From NCBI RefSeq assembly GCF_024346955.1, contig NZ_AP024883.1, positions 1,116,001 through 1,180,000 on the forward strand: 64,000 bases of DNA, in the 5' to 3' direction. The notes under the pieces are model-generated. The model was not told where the DNA came from. It did no database searches and saw only the letters and a list, made by a program, of their open reading frames with translations. The stretch is from Vibrio mangrovi (GTDB taxonomy: Bacteria > Pseudomonadota > Gammaproteobacteria > Enterobacterales > Vibrionaceae). The position numbers and the translations under genes are program-made. Numbering within the stretch: the stretch's first letter is position 1; every line of letters starts with the position of its first letter. Shown in pieces: positions 54,596-63,380 of the stretch.

Positions 54596-56152
54596 ATGAA
54601 ACATAAATTAATTCAGACCAGTCTGGAAAAAGAAGTCCGGGAACGTGCAAAACGGGATTTTTTCTATGTCTGTTTCACTGTCCTGATACTGACTTTATTC
54701 TCTTTGCTTGCCAGTGTTGATCTATTTGAACAGCTCTATCACTTTAGCCGGGAGCATGAACATTGGGAAATGGATGAGATTACGCTGACGGCTTTGTGGT
54801 TTGGGCTTGGCGGACTTTTTTATGCATACCGCCGGATGCAGGATTTGCGTAGTTTACTCCACGAAGCATCGGATAAGGCTTTTTTCGATCAGGTCAGTCA
54901 GTTGCCAAACCGGACTTATTCTCTGGAATGCCTGACGCAAATGATTCATCGGGCTGAACGTCTGGATCGGCAGGTGGCGGTCATATTTATCGATCTGGAT
55001 AATTTTAAAATGGTTAATGATACCTACGGGCATGCAAAAGGCGATTTGCTGTTGCAGTCCGTAGGGCAGCGACTCCGTAACTCAATCCGTAAAAGTGATG
55101 TTGTCGGACGATTAGGGGGAGATGAATATCTGGTTCTGATCGAATTAGCTGATGAAGATGAGCTTGCCCCGGTTCTGGAACGTATCAAACTGACTCAGGA
55201 AGAGGCTTATCGTCTGGATGAAAATGACCTGTTTTTACGTTTTAGTGCCGGTGTGGCTATTTATCCATATGATGGGCGTGATGCTGCTGATTTGCTCAAA
55301 GCTTCTGATATCGCAATGTATAGTTCCAAAATTAGCGGAGAAGGGCATATTCAGCTCTACACACAGGGAATGGCTGAGACGTTATACGCCCGGTACCAAC
55401 TTGAATCCGATCTGAAAAAAGCGATCCAGAACAAAGACTTTTACATGGAGTATCAACCGCAGCTGTCACTGGAGAATGATCAGATCATCGGATACGAAGC
55501 ACTTATTCGCTGGGAACGGAAAGGCGAGCTGGTTCCGACAGCTCAGTTTATTCAGGTAGCAGAAGAAACCGGTCATATCGAAGAACTCGGTCTATGGGCT
55601 CTACATCAGGCGCTTGAAGATGCGAAATTTTTTCTGCGTTCTGATCAGGTGCTGGGGGTGAATATCACGCCGCGTCAGTTCAGGCATAGCGATTTTGTTT
55701 ACCAGATTCAGGGAGGTTTATCTATTTATGGGTTCTCTCCCCATCAACTGGTGCTGGAAGTGACGGAATCTGCCTTAGTCAGTGAAGCATTTGATGATAT
55801 TCGCCAGAAACTGACTGATCTGAGACAACTCGGAGTGAGTGTAGCCATTGATGATTTCGGGATTGGTTACTCTTCTTTGGGACGGCTGAAAGATCTGCCA
55901 ATCACCTGCCTGAAAATCGATCAGCTTTTTACCCATGCGCTGATGACCTCAGAGTTGGACCGGAATCTGGTATCGACGCTGATTACACTGGCAAGAAATC
56001 TGCGTTTGTCTGTACTGGCTGAAGGTGTTGAAACCAAAGAACAGCTGGAGCTTCTGCGTCAGATGGGTTGTCATCTGGCTCAGGGGTTCTATATCGGTAA
56101 GCCAACATCGTTGGCACAATTGGCTGACTCTGTGAAGTTCTCATCTGAATAA
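54596..56152 (+). CDS. Membrane GGDEF-EAL cyclic-di-GMP protein
   Basis: This 518-residue protein has two membrane helices (about residues 22-42 and 61-78) around a short periplasmic loop, then a GGDEF domain and an EAL domain. The cyclase motif is GGDEY at 174-178, one residue off canonical but often active. The EAL domain keeps its catalytic set: EAL at 301-303, VNITPRQF, IDDFGIGYSS, LKID and AEGVET, so phosphodiesterase activity is likely. No sensory domain is evident. Shine-Dalgarno is weak. Confidence 0.92.
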   Translation: MKHKLIQTSLEKEVRERAKRDFFYVCFTVLILTLFSLLASVDLFEQLYHFSREHEHWEMDEITLTALWFGLGGLFYAYRRMQDLRSLLHEASDKAFFDQVSQLPNRTYSLECLTQMIHRAERLDRQVAVIFIDLDNFKMVNDTYGHAKGDLLLQSVGQRLRNSIRKSDVVGRLGGDEYLVLIELADEDELAPVLERIKLTQEEAYRLDENDLFLRFSAGVAIYPYDGRDAADLLKASDIAMYSSKISGEGHIQLYTQGMAETLYARYQLESDLKKAIQNKDFYMEYQPQLSLENDQIIGYEALIRWERKGELVPTAQFIQVAEETGHIEELGLWALHQALEDAKFFLRSDQVLGVNITPRQFRHSDFVYQIQGGLSIYGFSPHQLVLEVTESALVSEAFDDIRQKLTDLRQLGVSVAIDDFGIGYSSLGRLKDLPITCLKIDQLFTHALMTSELDRNLVSTLITLARNLRLSVLAEGVETKEQLELLRQMGCHLAQGFYIGKPTSLAQLADSVKFSSE

Positions 56153-56322
56153 GATCTAATATCAGGATAAAATATAGACTTAGGTTATCTTTAGATGCTG
56201 GATTGCATGTCTTCAGACCGTAAGCCAAAGGAAGATAACCGTTGAAACTGTGACTCCATTTCAACGTATATTCATCCCCTGAATTATTCAGGGAAGGCTT
56301 TCCATACAACGGGAGACCTTCT

Positions 56323-57279
56323 ATGTCCCGACTGATTTACCATGTCATCCTGATGGTATTACTGACAGCATGTCAGACTGATGAGAACAAAGTCGCGTTG
56401 GGAACGCTGGAGCGTGACCGGGTGACATTAACGGCGACAGCCAGTGAGATTGTCCGGGCTTTACCAGTAAAAGAAGGGAGTACAGTCAGTCAGGGGCAGA
56501 TTCTGGTACAGCTTGACCGGAAAGAACAGGAAGTGCTTCTTGCTCAGGCAGTTGCCGAGCAGGCCAAAGCCACAGCTTATTTGCAGAAACTCACCAATGG
56601 GGAAAGACCGGAAGATATTGCGGCCGCGCAGGCCGATGTAGCCCGTTCCGAAGCCCGTTTCATTGAAGCAGAAAAAAACTACCGGCGAACCAGTGAACTG
56701 GTCGCGAAAAAACTGCTAAGTCAGTCAGAGAAAGATACGGCACTGGCAACCCGGGATGCCGTGAAGGCTGAGTTGAATGCTGCCAGAGAAGCATTCGGGA
56801 AGCTGACTGCCGGTTCACGGATAGAAGATATTGAACAGGCAAAAGCCGCACTGGACGCCGCTGATGCCAGCGTGATGCTACAACAACACCGGCTGGATGA
56901 GCTGACGGTTGTGGCAACCCGGGATGGTGTACTGGACAGTTTACCTTACAAACTGGGAGAACGGGTGACTGCCAATCAGGCAGTGGCGGTGATTGAAGCC
57001 GGTCAGGTGCCTTATGCCCGGGTTTATGTCCCGGCCAGATACCGGGTTCGTTTTGTTCCGGGGCTGGTTGTCCGTGTTCATGTCGACGGGGTTGAACAGA
57101 TCTTTCAGGGCACAGTCCGGCGGGTTTCCGATGAACCGTCGTTCACGCCTTATTATGCGTTGACGGAAGAAGAACGCTCCCGCCTGATGTACATGGCCGA
57201 AATCGATCTGGACCACTCGGCAGAATCACTACCTTCGGGAATCCCGGCACAGGTTGAACTGGAGGGGATTAAGCAGTGA
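56323..57279 (+). CDS. HlyD-family membrane fusion lipoprotein
   Basis: This 318-residue adaptor has a lipoprotein signal with lipobox LLTAC (Cys17). A biotinyl-lipoyl-like domain (EIVRALPVKEGSTVSQGQIL) flanks a coiled-coil hairpin (about residues 70-195) with two repeats of (N/A)GxRxEDIxxA. It resembles YbhG/YhiI adaptors of ABC exporters and overlaps the ATPase gene by four bases. No outer-membrane channel gene is adjacent. Confidence 0.9.
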   Translation: MSRLIYHVILMVLLTACQTDENKVALGTLERDRVTLTATASEIVRALPVKEGSTVSQGQILVQLDRKEQEVLLAQAVAEQAKATAYLQKLTNGERPEDIAAAQADVARSEARFIEAEKNYRRTSELVAKKLLSQSEKDTALATRDAVKAELNAAREAFGKLTAGSRIEDIEQAKAALDAADASVMLQQHRLDELTVVATRDGVLDSLPYKLGERVTANQAVAVIEAGQVPYARVYVPARYRVRFVPGLVVRVHVDGVEQIFQGTVRRVSDEPSFTPYYALTEEERSRLMYMAEIDLDHSAESLPSGIPAQVELEGIKQ

Positions 57280-58202
57280 CAACCTATGCGATTGAGGCAG
57301 AAAACGTAGTGAAGCGCTTTGGGGATTTTACTGCGATTGAAGATATCCGGCTGCAAATACCGAAGGGATATATTTATGGTTTTTTAGGGCCGAATGGTTG
57401 TGGTAAATCCACGACAATCAGGGTGTTAACCGGCCTGTTGCATCCCACATCAGGACAAGTGAATGTGCTGGGGTTGGATATTCCCCGCGAATCTGAACAA
57501 CTGCGGCTGAAAATCGGTTACATGACTCAGAAATTCTCACTCTATGATGATTTATCGGTTGAAGAGAACTTGCAGTTTATCGGACAGATCTTCGGTATGG
57601 ATCGTCAGCGACTCAGACAGCGTCTCACCCAGCAGCTCCAGACATATGGATTGGATCAGCGTCGTAAGCAACGGGTCGGAGGCATGAGTGGCGGGCAGAA
57701 ACAGCGCCTGTCGCTGGCGGCGGCAACAATGCATAACCCCGAACTCCTGTTTCTGGACGAGCCGACATCTGCCGTCGACCCGGAAAACCGCCGGGAGTTC
57801 TGGGAACAACTCTTTGATCTCTCTGATCAGGGAACGACCATTCTGGTGACATCCCACTATATGGATGAGGCCGAACGCTGTCACCGGCTGGCGATTATGG
57901 ATTCCGGCCGGATTCGTGCCGACGGAGAGCCGGAGCAACTAATGAACGATATGGGTGTGAATGTTGTTGAAGTCCGGGCTAATAACCTCCGGACGTTAAA
58001 AGAACATCTGCTGACTTTTCCTCAGGTCCGTTCGGCAGCACAGCTGGGAATTCGTTTACGGGTTCTGATCTATCAGGATATTGTTGAGCCTGCTATGTGG
58101 CTGAGAAGCCAGATTCCTGAGCTGGCAAATGCAGAAATTGCAGTGGTCCGTCCCAGTCTGGAAGATGTTTTTGTCACAGTTACCGGGGAGGGACGGCAAT
58201 GA
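57276..58202 (+). CDS. ABC exporter ATP-binding protein
   Basis: This 308-residue ATPase has Walker A GPNGCGKSTT, signature MSGGQKQRLSLA, Walker B LLFLDEPTSAVDPENR and H loop TSHYMDEAE. It resembles one half of YbhF/RbbA-type exporter ATPases. It lies between the adaptor and permease, with four-base overlaps on both sides, so the three are translated together. Confidence 0.93.
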   Translation: MTTYAIEAENVVKRFGDFTAIEDIRLQIPKGYIYGFLGPNGCGKSTTIRVLTGLLHPTSGQVNVLGLDIPRESEQLRLKIGYMTQKFSLYDDLSVEENLQFIGQIFGMDRQRLRQRLTQQLQTYGLDQRRKQRVGGMSGGQKQRLSLAAATMHNPELLFLDEPTSAVDPENRREFWEQLFDLSDQGTTILVTSHYMDEAERCHRLAIMDSGRIRADGEPEQLMNDMGVNVVEVRANNLRTLKEHLLTFPQVRSAAQLGIRLRVLIYQDIVEPAMWLRSQIPELANAEIAVVRPSLEDVFVTVTGEGRQ

Positions 58203-59308
58203 ATTCGCTATACCGGATGAAAGCAGTGATGATTAAAGAGCTGCGTCAGCTCTCCCGTGACAGGATTACTTTCGGGATGGTGGTGATGATCCCGCTGATT
58301 CAGTTGTTACTGTTTGGTTTTGCGATTAATACCAATGTCCGTCATGTTCCGGTTGCTGTCGTTGATCTCAGTGAAAGTACCACGGGCAGGATGTTGACTG
58401 AAGCCGTCCGGGTGACTCAGGTTGTGGATATTAAACAACATTATGCAACGGCTAAAGAAGCTGAGCTGGCGATTCACCGGGGCGTTGTCCGGGCAGCAAT
58501 GATTTTGCCGAAAGATTTAGATCAACGTCTGACGCAGGGACGGGTGCTGGGCCAGTGGATTGTGGATGGATCCGATACGATGATTAGTTCTGCGGTGATG
58601 GGATTGCAGAATATGTCGCTGAGTGGCTTGGGATTGCAGAGAAATGGCCTTTTGAAGCAGTCAGCGGAGCAGACATTTCATGTCGCGCTGTATTACAACC
58701 CGAGCCGGCGCTCGGCAGTGAATATCGTGCCGGGATTACTGGGTGTGATCCTGACCATGACCATGATTCTGTTTACCAGTGCTGCGATTGTCCGGGAGCG
58801 GGAGCGCGGCAATCTGGAACTGTTGATTACCACCCCGATTCATTCCATCGAACTGATGGTGGCTAAAATCGTACCTTATATCTTTGTCGGTCTGATTCAG
58901 GTGTGCATTATTCTGGGGCTGGGCCATTTAATTTTCGATGTGCCGATTAACGGAGATCTCAGTCAGATTTTGTGGGGCACGTTGCTGTTTATTTCGGCGA
59001 GTCTGACTCTGGGACTGATGATTTCTACAATTGCGACGACTCAGTTGCAGGCGATGCAGATGACAGTTTTCATCTTACTGCCTTCGATTTTGCTGTCCGG
59101 GTTCATTTTTCCTTATGAAGGAATGCCAGTCATCGCACAATGGATTTCTGAAGTTTTACCGGCGACTCACTTTATGCGGATGATTCGGGGGATTATTTTA
59201 CGGGGAGCCGATCTGCTCGACCTGTGGCGCGATACCTTATGGATGGCCGGATTTACCCTGCTTGGCTTGCTGGTTGCCTCCATGCGGTTTAAGAAATCTT
59301 TAGATTAA
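58199..59308 (+). CDS. ABC-2 family exporter permease
   Basis: This 369-residue permease has the YhhJ/YbhS layout: one N-terminal helix (about 25-45), a large periplasmic domain, and five C-terminal helices (about 170-365), with SAAIVRERERGNLELLITTPIH before the second. Only one permease is encoded, so it probably forms a homodimer. Substrate is not evident. Confidence 0.92.
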   Translation: MNSLYRMKAVMIKELRQLSRDRITFGMVVMIPLIQLLLFGFAINTNVRHVPVAVVDLSESTTGRMLTEAVRVTQVVDIKQHYATAKEAELAIHRGVVRAAMILPKDLDQRLTQGRVLGQWIVDGSDTMISSAVMGLQNMSLSGLGLQRNGLLKQSAEQTFHVALYYNPSRRSAVNIVPGLLGVILTMTMILFTSAAIVRERERGNLELLITTPIHSIELMVAKIVPYIFVGLIQVCIILGLGHLIFDVPINGDLSQILWGTLLFISASLTLGLMISTIATTQLQAMQMTVFILLPSILLSGFIFPYEGMPVIAQWISEVLPATHFMRMIRGIILRGADLLDLWRDTLWMAGFTLLGLLVASMRFKKSLD

Positions 59309-59377
59309 TCGTTATGCTCAAAAATTCATGGCAAGCCAGTCGGTCTCGCCATGAATCTTCCACCGGTCTGGATTTCA

Positions 59378-59413
59378 GAAGTAGTTATGACGGAAGAAGT
59401 AGTTATGACGGAA
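59378..59413. repeat. Perfect 18-bp tandem duplication
   Basis: GAAGTAGTTATGACGGAA occurs twice in direct contact (59378-59395 and 59396-59413). The second copy contains the stop codon and last codons of the minus-strand HAD gene; the first copy repeats them downstream of the stop. Confidence 0.95.
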
Positions 59414-60071
59414 TATGCAGTTGAAATTCCTCCGCATCCTGTTCCAGAGTCAGCCGGGTATAATTTGTCATGGTGCTGACACCCATCAGTGCCTGCGAAT
59501 CCTTTGCCTGTGTTAAAACACCGATGACCTGACTGCCTGCCGCCAGACCGGAGCGAACACCCGCCAGAGCATCTTCAAACACCAGACACTCCTGCGCTTT
59601 AAAACCAAGCGCGTTTGCGCCGAGCAGATAAGGTTCGGGATCCGGTTTCCCGCGGGTAATCTGATCGGCCGTAATAACAATTTCAGGCTGAGGCAGATTA
59701 GCGGCTTTGATTCTGGCATAGGCCACGGAGTCATTCCCGGAGGTCACAATTGCCCACGGAACACGGTATTCATTCAACTGGTGCAGAAATTCGATTGCCC
59801 CTTCAATCGGGATGATGCCGTCAGTATCGCTGGACTCGGCTTCTTTCAGCCAGGCAATTTCCTGCTCTATCTCAGACTGAGGTTTCCCGGCCATAAACTC
59901 TGCAACCGATTCGCTGGCAGGACGCCCGTGAATATGATGTAAGATGTGTTCCGGATCGAGATCCTGCCGAGTGGCAAATGCAGTCCAGGCCCGGTTAACG
60001 GCGGCCAGTGAATCGATGAGTGTTCCGTCTAAGTCGAACAGACAAGCGCGAAAATGAAATACTGTGGACAC
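59403..60071 (-). CDS. HAD-superfamily sugar-phosphate phosphatase-like hydrolase
   Basis: This 222-residue HAD hydrolase has motif I FDLDGTLIDS, motif II VTSGN, the Lys region TRGKPDPEPYL and motif IV VFEDALAGV. It resembles E. coli YfbT/YniC sugar phosphatases. The start is GTG at 60071, five bases after AAGGAG; an ATG-like codon 24 codons upstream is rejected. The 3' end carries the tandem duplication. Confidence 0.9.
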   Translation of the reverse strand: MSTVFHFRACLFDLDGTLIDSLAAVNRAWTAFATRQDLDPEHILHHIHGRPASESVAEFMAGKPQSEIEQEIAWLKEAESSDTDGIIPIEGAIEFLHQLNEYRVPWAIVTSGNDSVAYARIKAANLPQPEIVITADQITRGKPDPEPYLLGANALGFKAQECLVFEDALAGVRSGLAAGSQVIGVLTQAKDSQALMGVSTMTNYTRLTLEQDAEEFQLHIPS

Positions 60072-60201
60072 AGCGACTCCTTGATTGAAGGTGAACTGAA
60101 GACGTGTTGTTACATACCTGTGCTGCATCATACCCCGAAGCAATCATCACTTGAAGTCAGAGAATGGTCAACTTGTTGCAATATACGAGAGGAGAGAGTG
60201 G

Positions 60202-60237
60202 AAGGAAAAGAAGAAAGCCTCTGAAAGTCAGAGGCTT
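60202..60237 (-). terminator. Terminator after the cytochrome b gene
   Basis: AAGCCTCTGA (60215-60224), loop AAG, TCAGAGGCTT (60228-60237) form a perfect 10-bp stem. On the minus strand TTTCTTCTTTTCC follows, so it ends the cytochrome b/PepSY operon. Confidence 0.82.
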
Positions 60238-60257
60238 GAAGTTATTCAGAACGGTTG

Positions 60258-60773
60258 TTAGCCGCGGGGGCGCCACAGCATTGTTCTGACATAAGCAAAT
60301 TTAGTGAGTTTACTCATCAGAATAATGGCACTGATGTGAATGGTTACGGCTGCCATGGTTGCGTTAGCAAAGAACTCATGAAGCTCAACCATCCAGTCTT
60401 CTCCCCAGAACCAGTCAGTTTCGGATAACCATCCGCTCCCGGCTGTACTCAGAATGAGAAACCACATCAGCCAGATCATGATTGCCCCGGCCGGATTGTG
60501 ACCAACATGCTCGTCTTTCTTGGTCACCAGTACTTCTTTCAGGTGTTCCAGCGCCTGAGGAACAGAAGGTTTGAACGCAGACAGACGCGCCGGAGAACGG
60601 GCAATCAGCCCCCACAACAGACGAATACAGACCACTGCAATGACGATGTAGCCGAACCACTGGTGCAACTGACCACCTTCTTCGGTCAGAAAGTAGTTCG
60701 ACAGAAACAGCGCTGCGGTTGTCCAGTGAGTGACCCGGACGACAATGTCCCAGATAAAATCTTTTTTAGTCAT
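60258..60773 (-). CDS. Cytochrome b561-type membrane protein
   Basis: This 171-residue inner-membrane diheme-type cytochrome has four helices and conserved His residues at RVTHWT (about residue 16), QLHQWFGY, WMVELHEF and VTIHIS. It resembles the cytochrome b/b6 of hydrogenase and other respiratory enzymes but is encoded with a PepSY protein. The ATG is inside the PepSY gene end, with AGGA as Shine-Dalgarno. Confidence 0.9.
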   Translation of the reverse strand: MTKKDFIWDIVVRVTHWTTAALFLSNYFLTEEGGQLHQWFGYIVIAVVCIRLLWGLIARSPARLSAFKPSVPQALEHLKEVLVTKKDEHVGHNPAGAIMIWLMWFLILSTAGSGWLSETDWFWGEDWMVELHEFFANATMAAVTIHISAIILMSKLTKFAYVRTMLWRPRG

Positions 60774-61050
60774 CTTTTTCCTCTTTTACGACACTCATAT
60801 CAACCGGATTATAGTAAATCTCAACTCTGTTTTTATTGGAGTCATAGCCGTAAAGCTCATAACAGCCTGTGTGGGTTTTCTTAAATTTTTTAATCTGATA
60901 TCCCATTTCGACAACTTTGGCTCTGGCTGTTTCAAAAGGCATCCAGGATGATTCAGGCTGTTGCGTACAGACTGGATCAGCAAAGACCAGAGAAGAAGCT
61001 GTAGTAGTAGATAACAGAACCGCCAGACGGATGAACGTTGCTTTTGACAT
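60766..61050 (-). CDS. Secreted PepSY-domain protein
   Basis: This 94-residue periplasmic protein has a signal peptide (about residues 1-24, cleaved near VFA-DP) and one PepSY domain (SWMPFETARAKVVEMGYQI...YELYGYD). Two Cys remain in the mature form. It overlaps the cytochrome b gene by eight bases. The PepSY plus cytochrome b pairing is common in gammaproteobacteria and is often under two-component control. The ATG follows AGGAG by eight bases. Confidence 0.9.
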   Translation of the reverse strand: MSKATFIRLAVLLSTTTASSLVFADPVCTQQPESSWMPFETARAKVVEMGYQIKKFKKTHTGCYELYGYDSNKNRVEIYYNPVDMSVVKEEKDD

Positions 61051-61380
61051 ATTGTATGCTCCTATTGCATAGAGGTTTAATTGTACTTCTGACCGGACTG
61101 ATTATGTGGATATAAACTTAAGAACAGCTTAAGAAATTCACTTGGTCAATGTCACTGACATAATTTTTTATCGCTTCTATCTGCAATTATTCTTTCACTC
61201 AATTGTTATTGCTGTCCCAGATATGGGATAGGCAACCTGTCTCTGGGAACTCTTTTGCGTTCAAAATTGGGATTCTTACCTCCGAATGAATGGAAAATCC
61301 TTAAAAAACAAATAAATACAATGTTGGCATTGTTTGTGCTTATTGAGTATCAACTTATGAATGAAACTGGTTATTCACAT
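61051..61380. other. Divergent control region with PmrA/QseB-like box
   Basis: These 330 bases lie between the PepSY/cytochrome b operon and the adaptor gene. They include the direct repeat at 61117-61135. An in-frame extension of the adaptor gene reaches back to about 61255 but shows no good start. No other feature seen. Confidence 0.55.
61117..61135. promoter_or_regulatory. PmrA/QseB-type response regulator box
   Basis: CTTAAGAA is directly repeated at 61117-61124 and 61128-61135, giving CTTAAG-N5-CTTAAG, an exact fit to the PmrA/BasR pattern YTTAAK-N5-YTTAAK and QseB CTTAA-N6-CTTAA. On the minus strand a CATAAT -10-like box lies about ten bases beyond, placing it before the PepSY gene start 67 bases away. 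Confidence 0.65.
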
Positions 61381-62634
61381 ATGGATATTCAAAAAACTCG
61401 GACGAAATCAATTCCGAAACGAAAGTTGTGGTTCGCATTGATTGCTGTAGCTGTTGTGACGTTGGGCGCATATGCGACGACCGTCAGTCCCGGAAGTTAT
61501 GAAGTCCGTCGGGATAGTATTATCATTTCTCAGGTAAATCAGGGTGATATGAATGTTGAAGTCCGTGGTAACGGGGTATTGGCCCCGAAACACATCCGCT
61601 GGATTTCGACTAATGTCGATGGCAGAGTCGAATCTGTTCTGGTTAAACCGGGGGCGGTAGTCAAAGAAGGTGATTTGATTGCGGAATTGATCAATCCGGA
61701 GCTGGTGCAGAAAACGGATGAAATCCGTTGGGAACTGGAGGCTGCACTGGCAGAGAACAAAGCGTTATCTATTCGCCACGACAATAATCTGCTGGATGCT
61801 CAGGCCCGGATTCTGAAAGTAAAACATTCTTATGAGAAAGCAAAGCTTCAGTACGATGCCGAGAGTACGTTGTTAAAACGCAACAATGGTTCTGTTTCTC
61901 TGATCGACTACAACCGTTCCAAACTGGATCTGGAACAGTACAGAGAGCAGTTGCAGATCGAAAAAGAACGTCTGGAAAAACTGAAAGTGACACAGGAAGC
62001 CGAGTTTCAGGCAAATACCGCGATGGTGAATAAGCTGAAAAAGAGCCTTTCCCGTTCAGAGATGATGATTCAGTCGCTGAAGGTGGTCTCGAATCAGTCT
62101 GGTGTGATTCAGGCAGTTAATATTGAAGCCGGTCAACGGGTACCGTTAGGTCTCAATGTCGCCAAACTGGCCCGGCAGGATCAGCTACTGGCCGAGTTAA
62201 AAATTCCGGAGCGTCAGGTTCGCACGGTTGAGATTGGTCAGGATGTTATTATTGATACGCATAACAATCAGATTCACGGTTCAGTGATTCGGATTGATCC
62301 GGCGGTAAATAATGGTACGGTTCAGGTTGATGTTTCGCTCAATAGCCCGTTACCACCGGAAGCCAGACCGGATTTGAGTATCGAAGGAACGATTCTGGTC
62401 TCGAAATTACAGCATGTGTTGTATGTCAATCGTCCGGCATTTGCTCAGAGTAATTCTCCCGGTACGGTTTACCGATTAGCCGCCGATGGCCGGCAAGCCG
62501 ACAAGACCCGGGTTATTTTCGGGCAGGGTTCTGCGGATAAGATTGAAATAAAAAGTGGTTTGCGGGACGGGGATCGGATTGTGACATCGAATCCCAGTGC
62601 CTGGGAACACCAGGACCAGATCAGCATTCAGTAA
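61381..62634 (+). CDS. HlyD/MacA-family periplasmic adaptor
   Basis: This 417-residue adaptor has one N-terminal membrane anchor (about residues 16-36), a lipoyl-like domain (VEVRGNGVLAPKHIRWI, then VESVLVKPGAVVKEGDLI), a long coiled coil (about 110-245), a beta-barrel and a C-terminal RND-type domain. I chose the ATG at 61381, which gives a normal basic N-terminus; other in-frame starts upstream are possible, and none has a clear Shine-Dalgarno. First gene of a MacAB-like set. Confidence 0.88.
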   Translation: MDIQKTRTKSIPKRKLWFALIAVAVVTLGAYATTVSPGSYEVRRDSIIISQVNQGDMNVEVRGNGVLAPKHIRWISTNVDGRVESVLVKPGAVVKEGDLIAELINPELVQKTDEIRWELEAALAENKALSIRHDNNLLDAQARILKVKHSYEKAKLQYDAESTLLKRNNGSVSLIDYNRSKLDLEQYREQLQIEKERLEKLKVTQEAEFQANTAMVNKLKKSLSRSEMMIQSLKVVSNQSGVIQAVNIEAGQRVPLGLNVAKLARQDQLLAELKIPERQVRTVEIGQDVIIDTHNNQIHGSVIRIDPAVNNGTVQVDVSLNSPLPPEARPDLSIEGTILVSKLQHVLYVNRPAFAQSNSPGTVYRLAADGRQADKTRVIFGQGSADKIEIKSGLRDGDRIVTSNPSAWEHQDQISIQ

Positions 62635-62665
62635 CATTACCGATTCATAATAAAAAGGAAGAAAT

Positions 62666-63373
62666 ATGTCATTCATTGTCGAGTTGAGCGGGGTTAACAA
62701 AGTCTTCCATACGGAAGAGATTGAAACTCATGCATTAAACGATATCAGTTTTGCCATCGAGAAAGGTGAGTATGTCTCTATCTCCGGGCCTTCTGGCTGT
62801 GGGAAGTCAACTTTATTATCGATTTTAGGTCTGCTGGATAGCCCCAGCGGCGGAAAATATGTCATTAACGGTTTTGAGGTCGGTTCACTAAATCCCCGCC
62901 GGATGGCAGAGATCCGTAATCAGGAAATCGGTTTTGTCTTTCAGTCTTTCAATCTCATCAGCGATCTGACGGTTGAAGAGAATGTCATGCTGCCACTGAC
63001 ATATCGTAAAGGTATTGCTGCAAAAGAAATGCAGGCTGCTGCGCTGGCGGCGCTGGAAAAAGTAGACATGCAGCACCGCAGTAAGCATTTCCCGTCTCAG
63101 CTTTCCGGCGGACAACAGCAGCGGGTTGCAATTGCAAGGGCAATCGTCGGTCAGCCTTCATTGCTGCTGGCGGATGAACCGACCGGTAACCTGGATTCTA
63201 AAAATGCCGAAGCCGTCATGAATCTGTTTGACCAGTTACATTCCGACGGTGTGACTATCTGTATCGTCACGCACGATCCTCGTTCTGCGGCGCATGCTCT
63301 GCGGCAGATTGATATATTTGACGGGATGGTCATTGATGACCGTCATCTTGACAGTCAGGGGCTGGTTGCCTGA
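62666..63373 (+). CDS. MacB/LolD-type ABC exporter ATPase
   Basis: This 235-residue ATPase has Walker A GPSGCGKSTL, Q loop VFQSFN, signature LSGGQQQRVAIAR, Walker B LLLADEPTGNLD and H loop VTHDPR. It belongs to the MacB/LolD/FtsE family that drives mechanotransmission-type permeases. It lies 31 bases after the adaptor gene and seven before the permease. Confidence 0.95.
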   Translation: MSFIVELSGVNKVFHTEEIETHALNDISFAIEKGEYVSISGPSGCGKSTLLSILGLLDSPSGGKYVINGFEVGSLNPRRMAEIRNQEIGFVFQSFNLISDLTVEENVMLPLTYRKGIAAKEMQAAALAALEKVDMQHRSKHFPSQLSGGQQQRVAIARAIVGQPSLLLADEPTGNLDSKNAEAVMNLFDQLHSDGVTICIVTHDPRSAAHALRQIDIFDGMVIDDRHLDSQGLVA

Positions 63374-63380
63374 GGAATCA

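Noticed and set aside
59324..59356. Inverted repeat ATTCATGGC / GCCATGAAT as a terminator after the ABC permease
   Set aside because: The 15-base loop and lack of T-run make termination doubtful; noted only as a weak structure.
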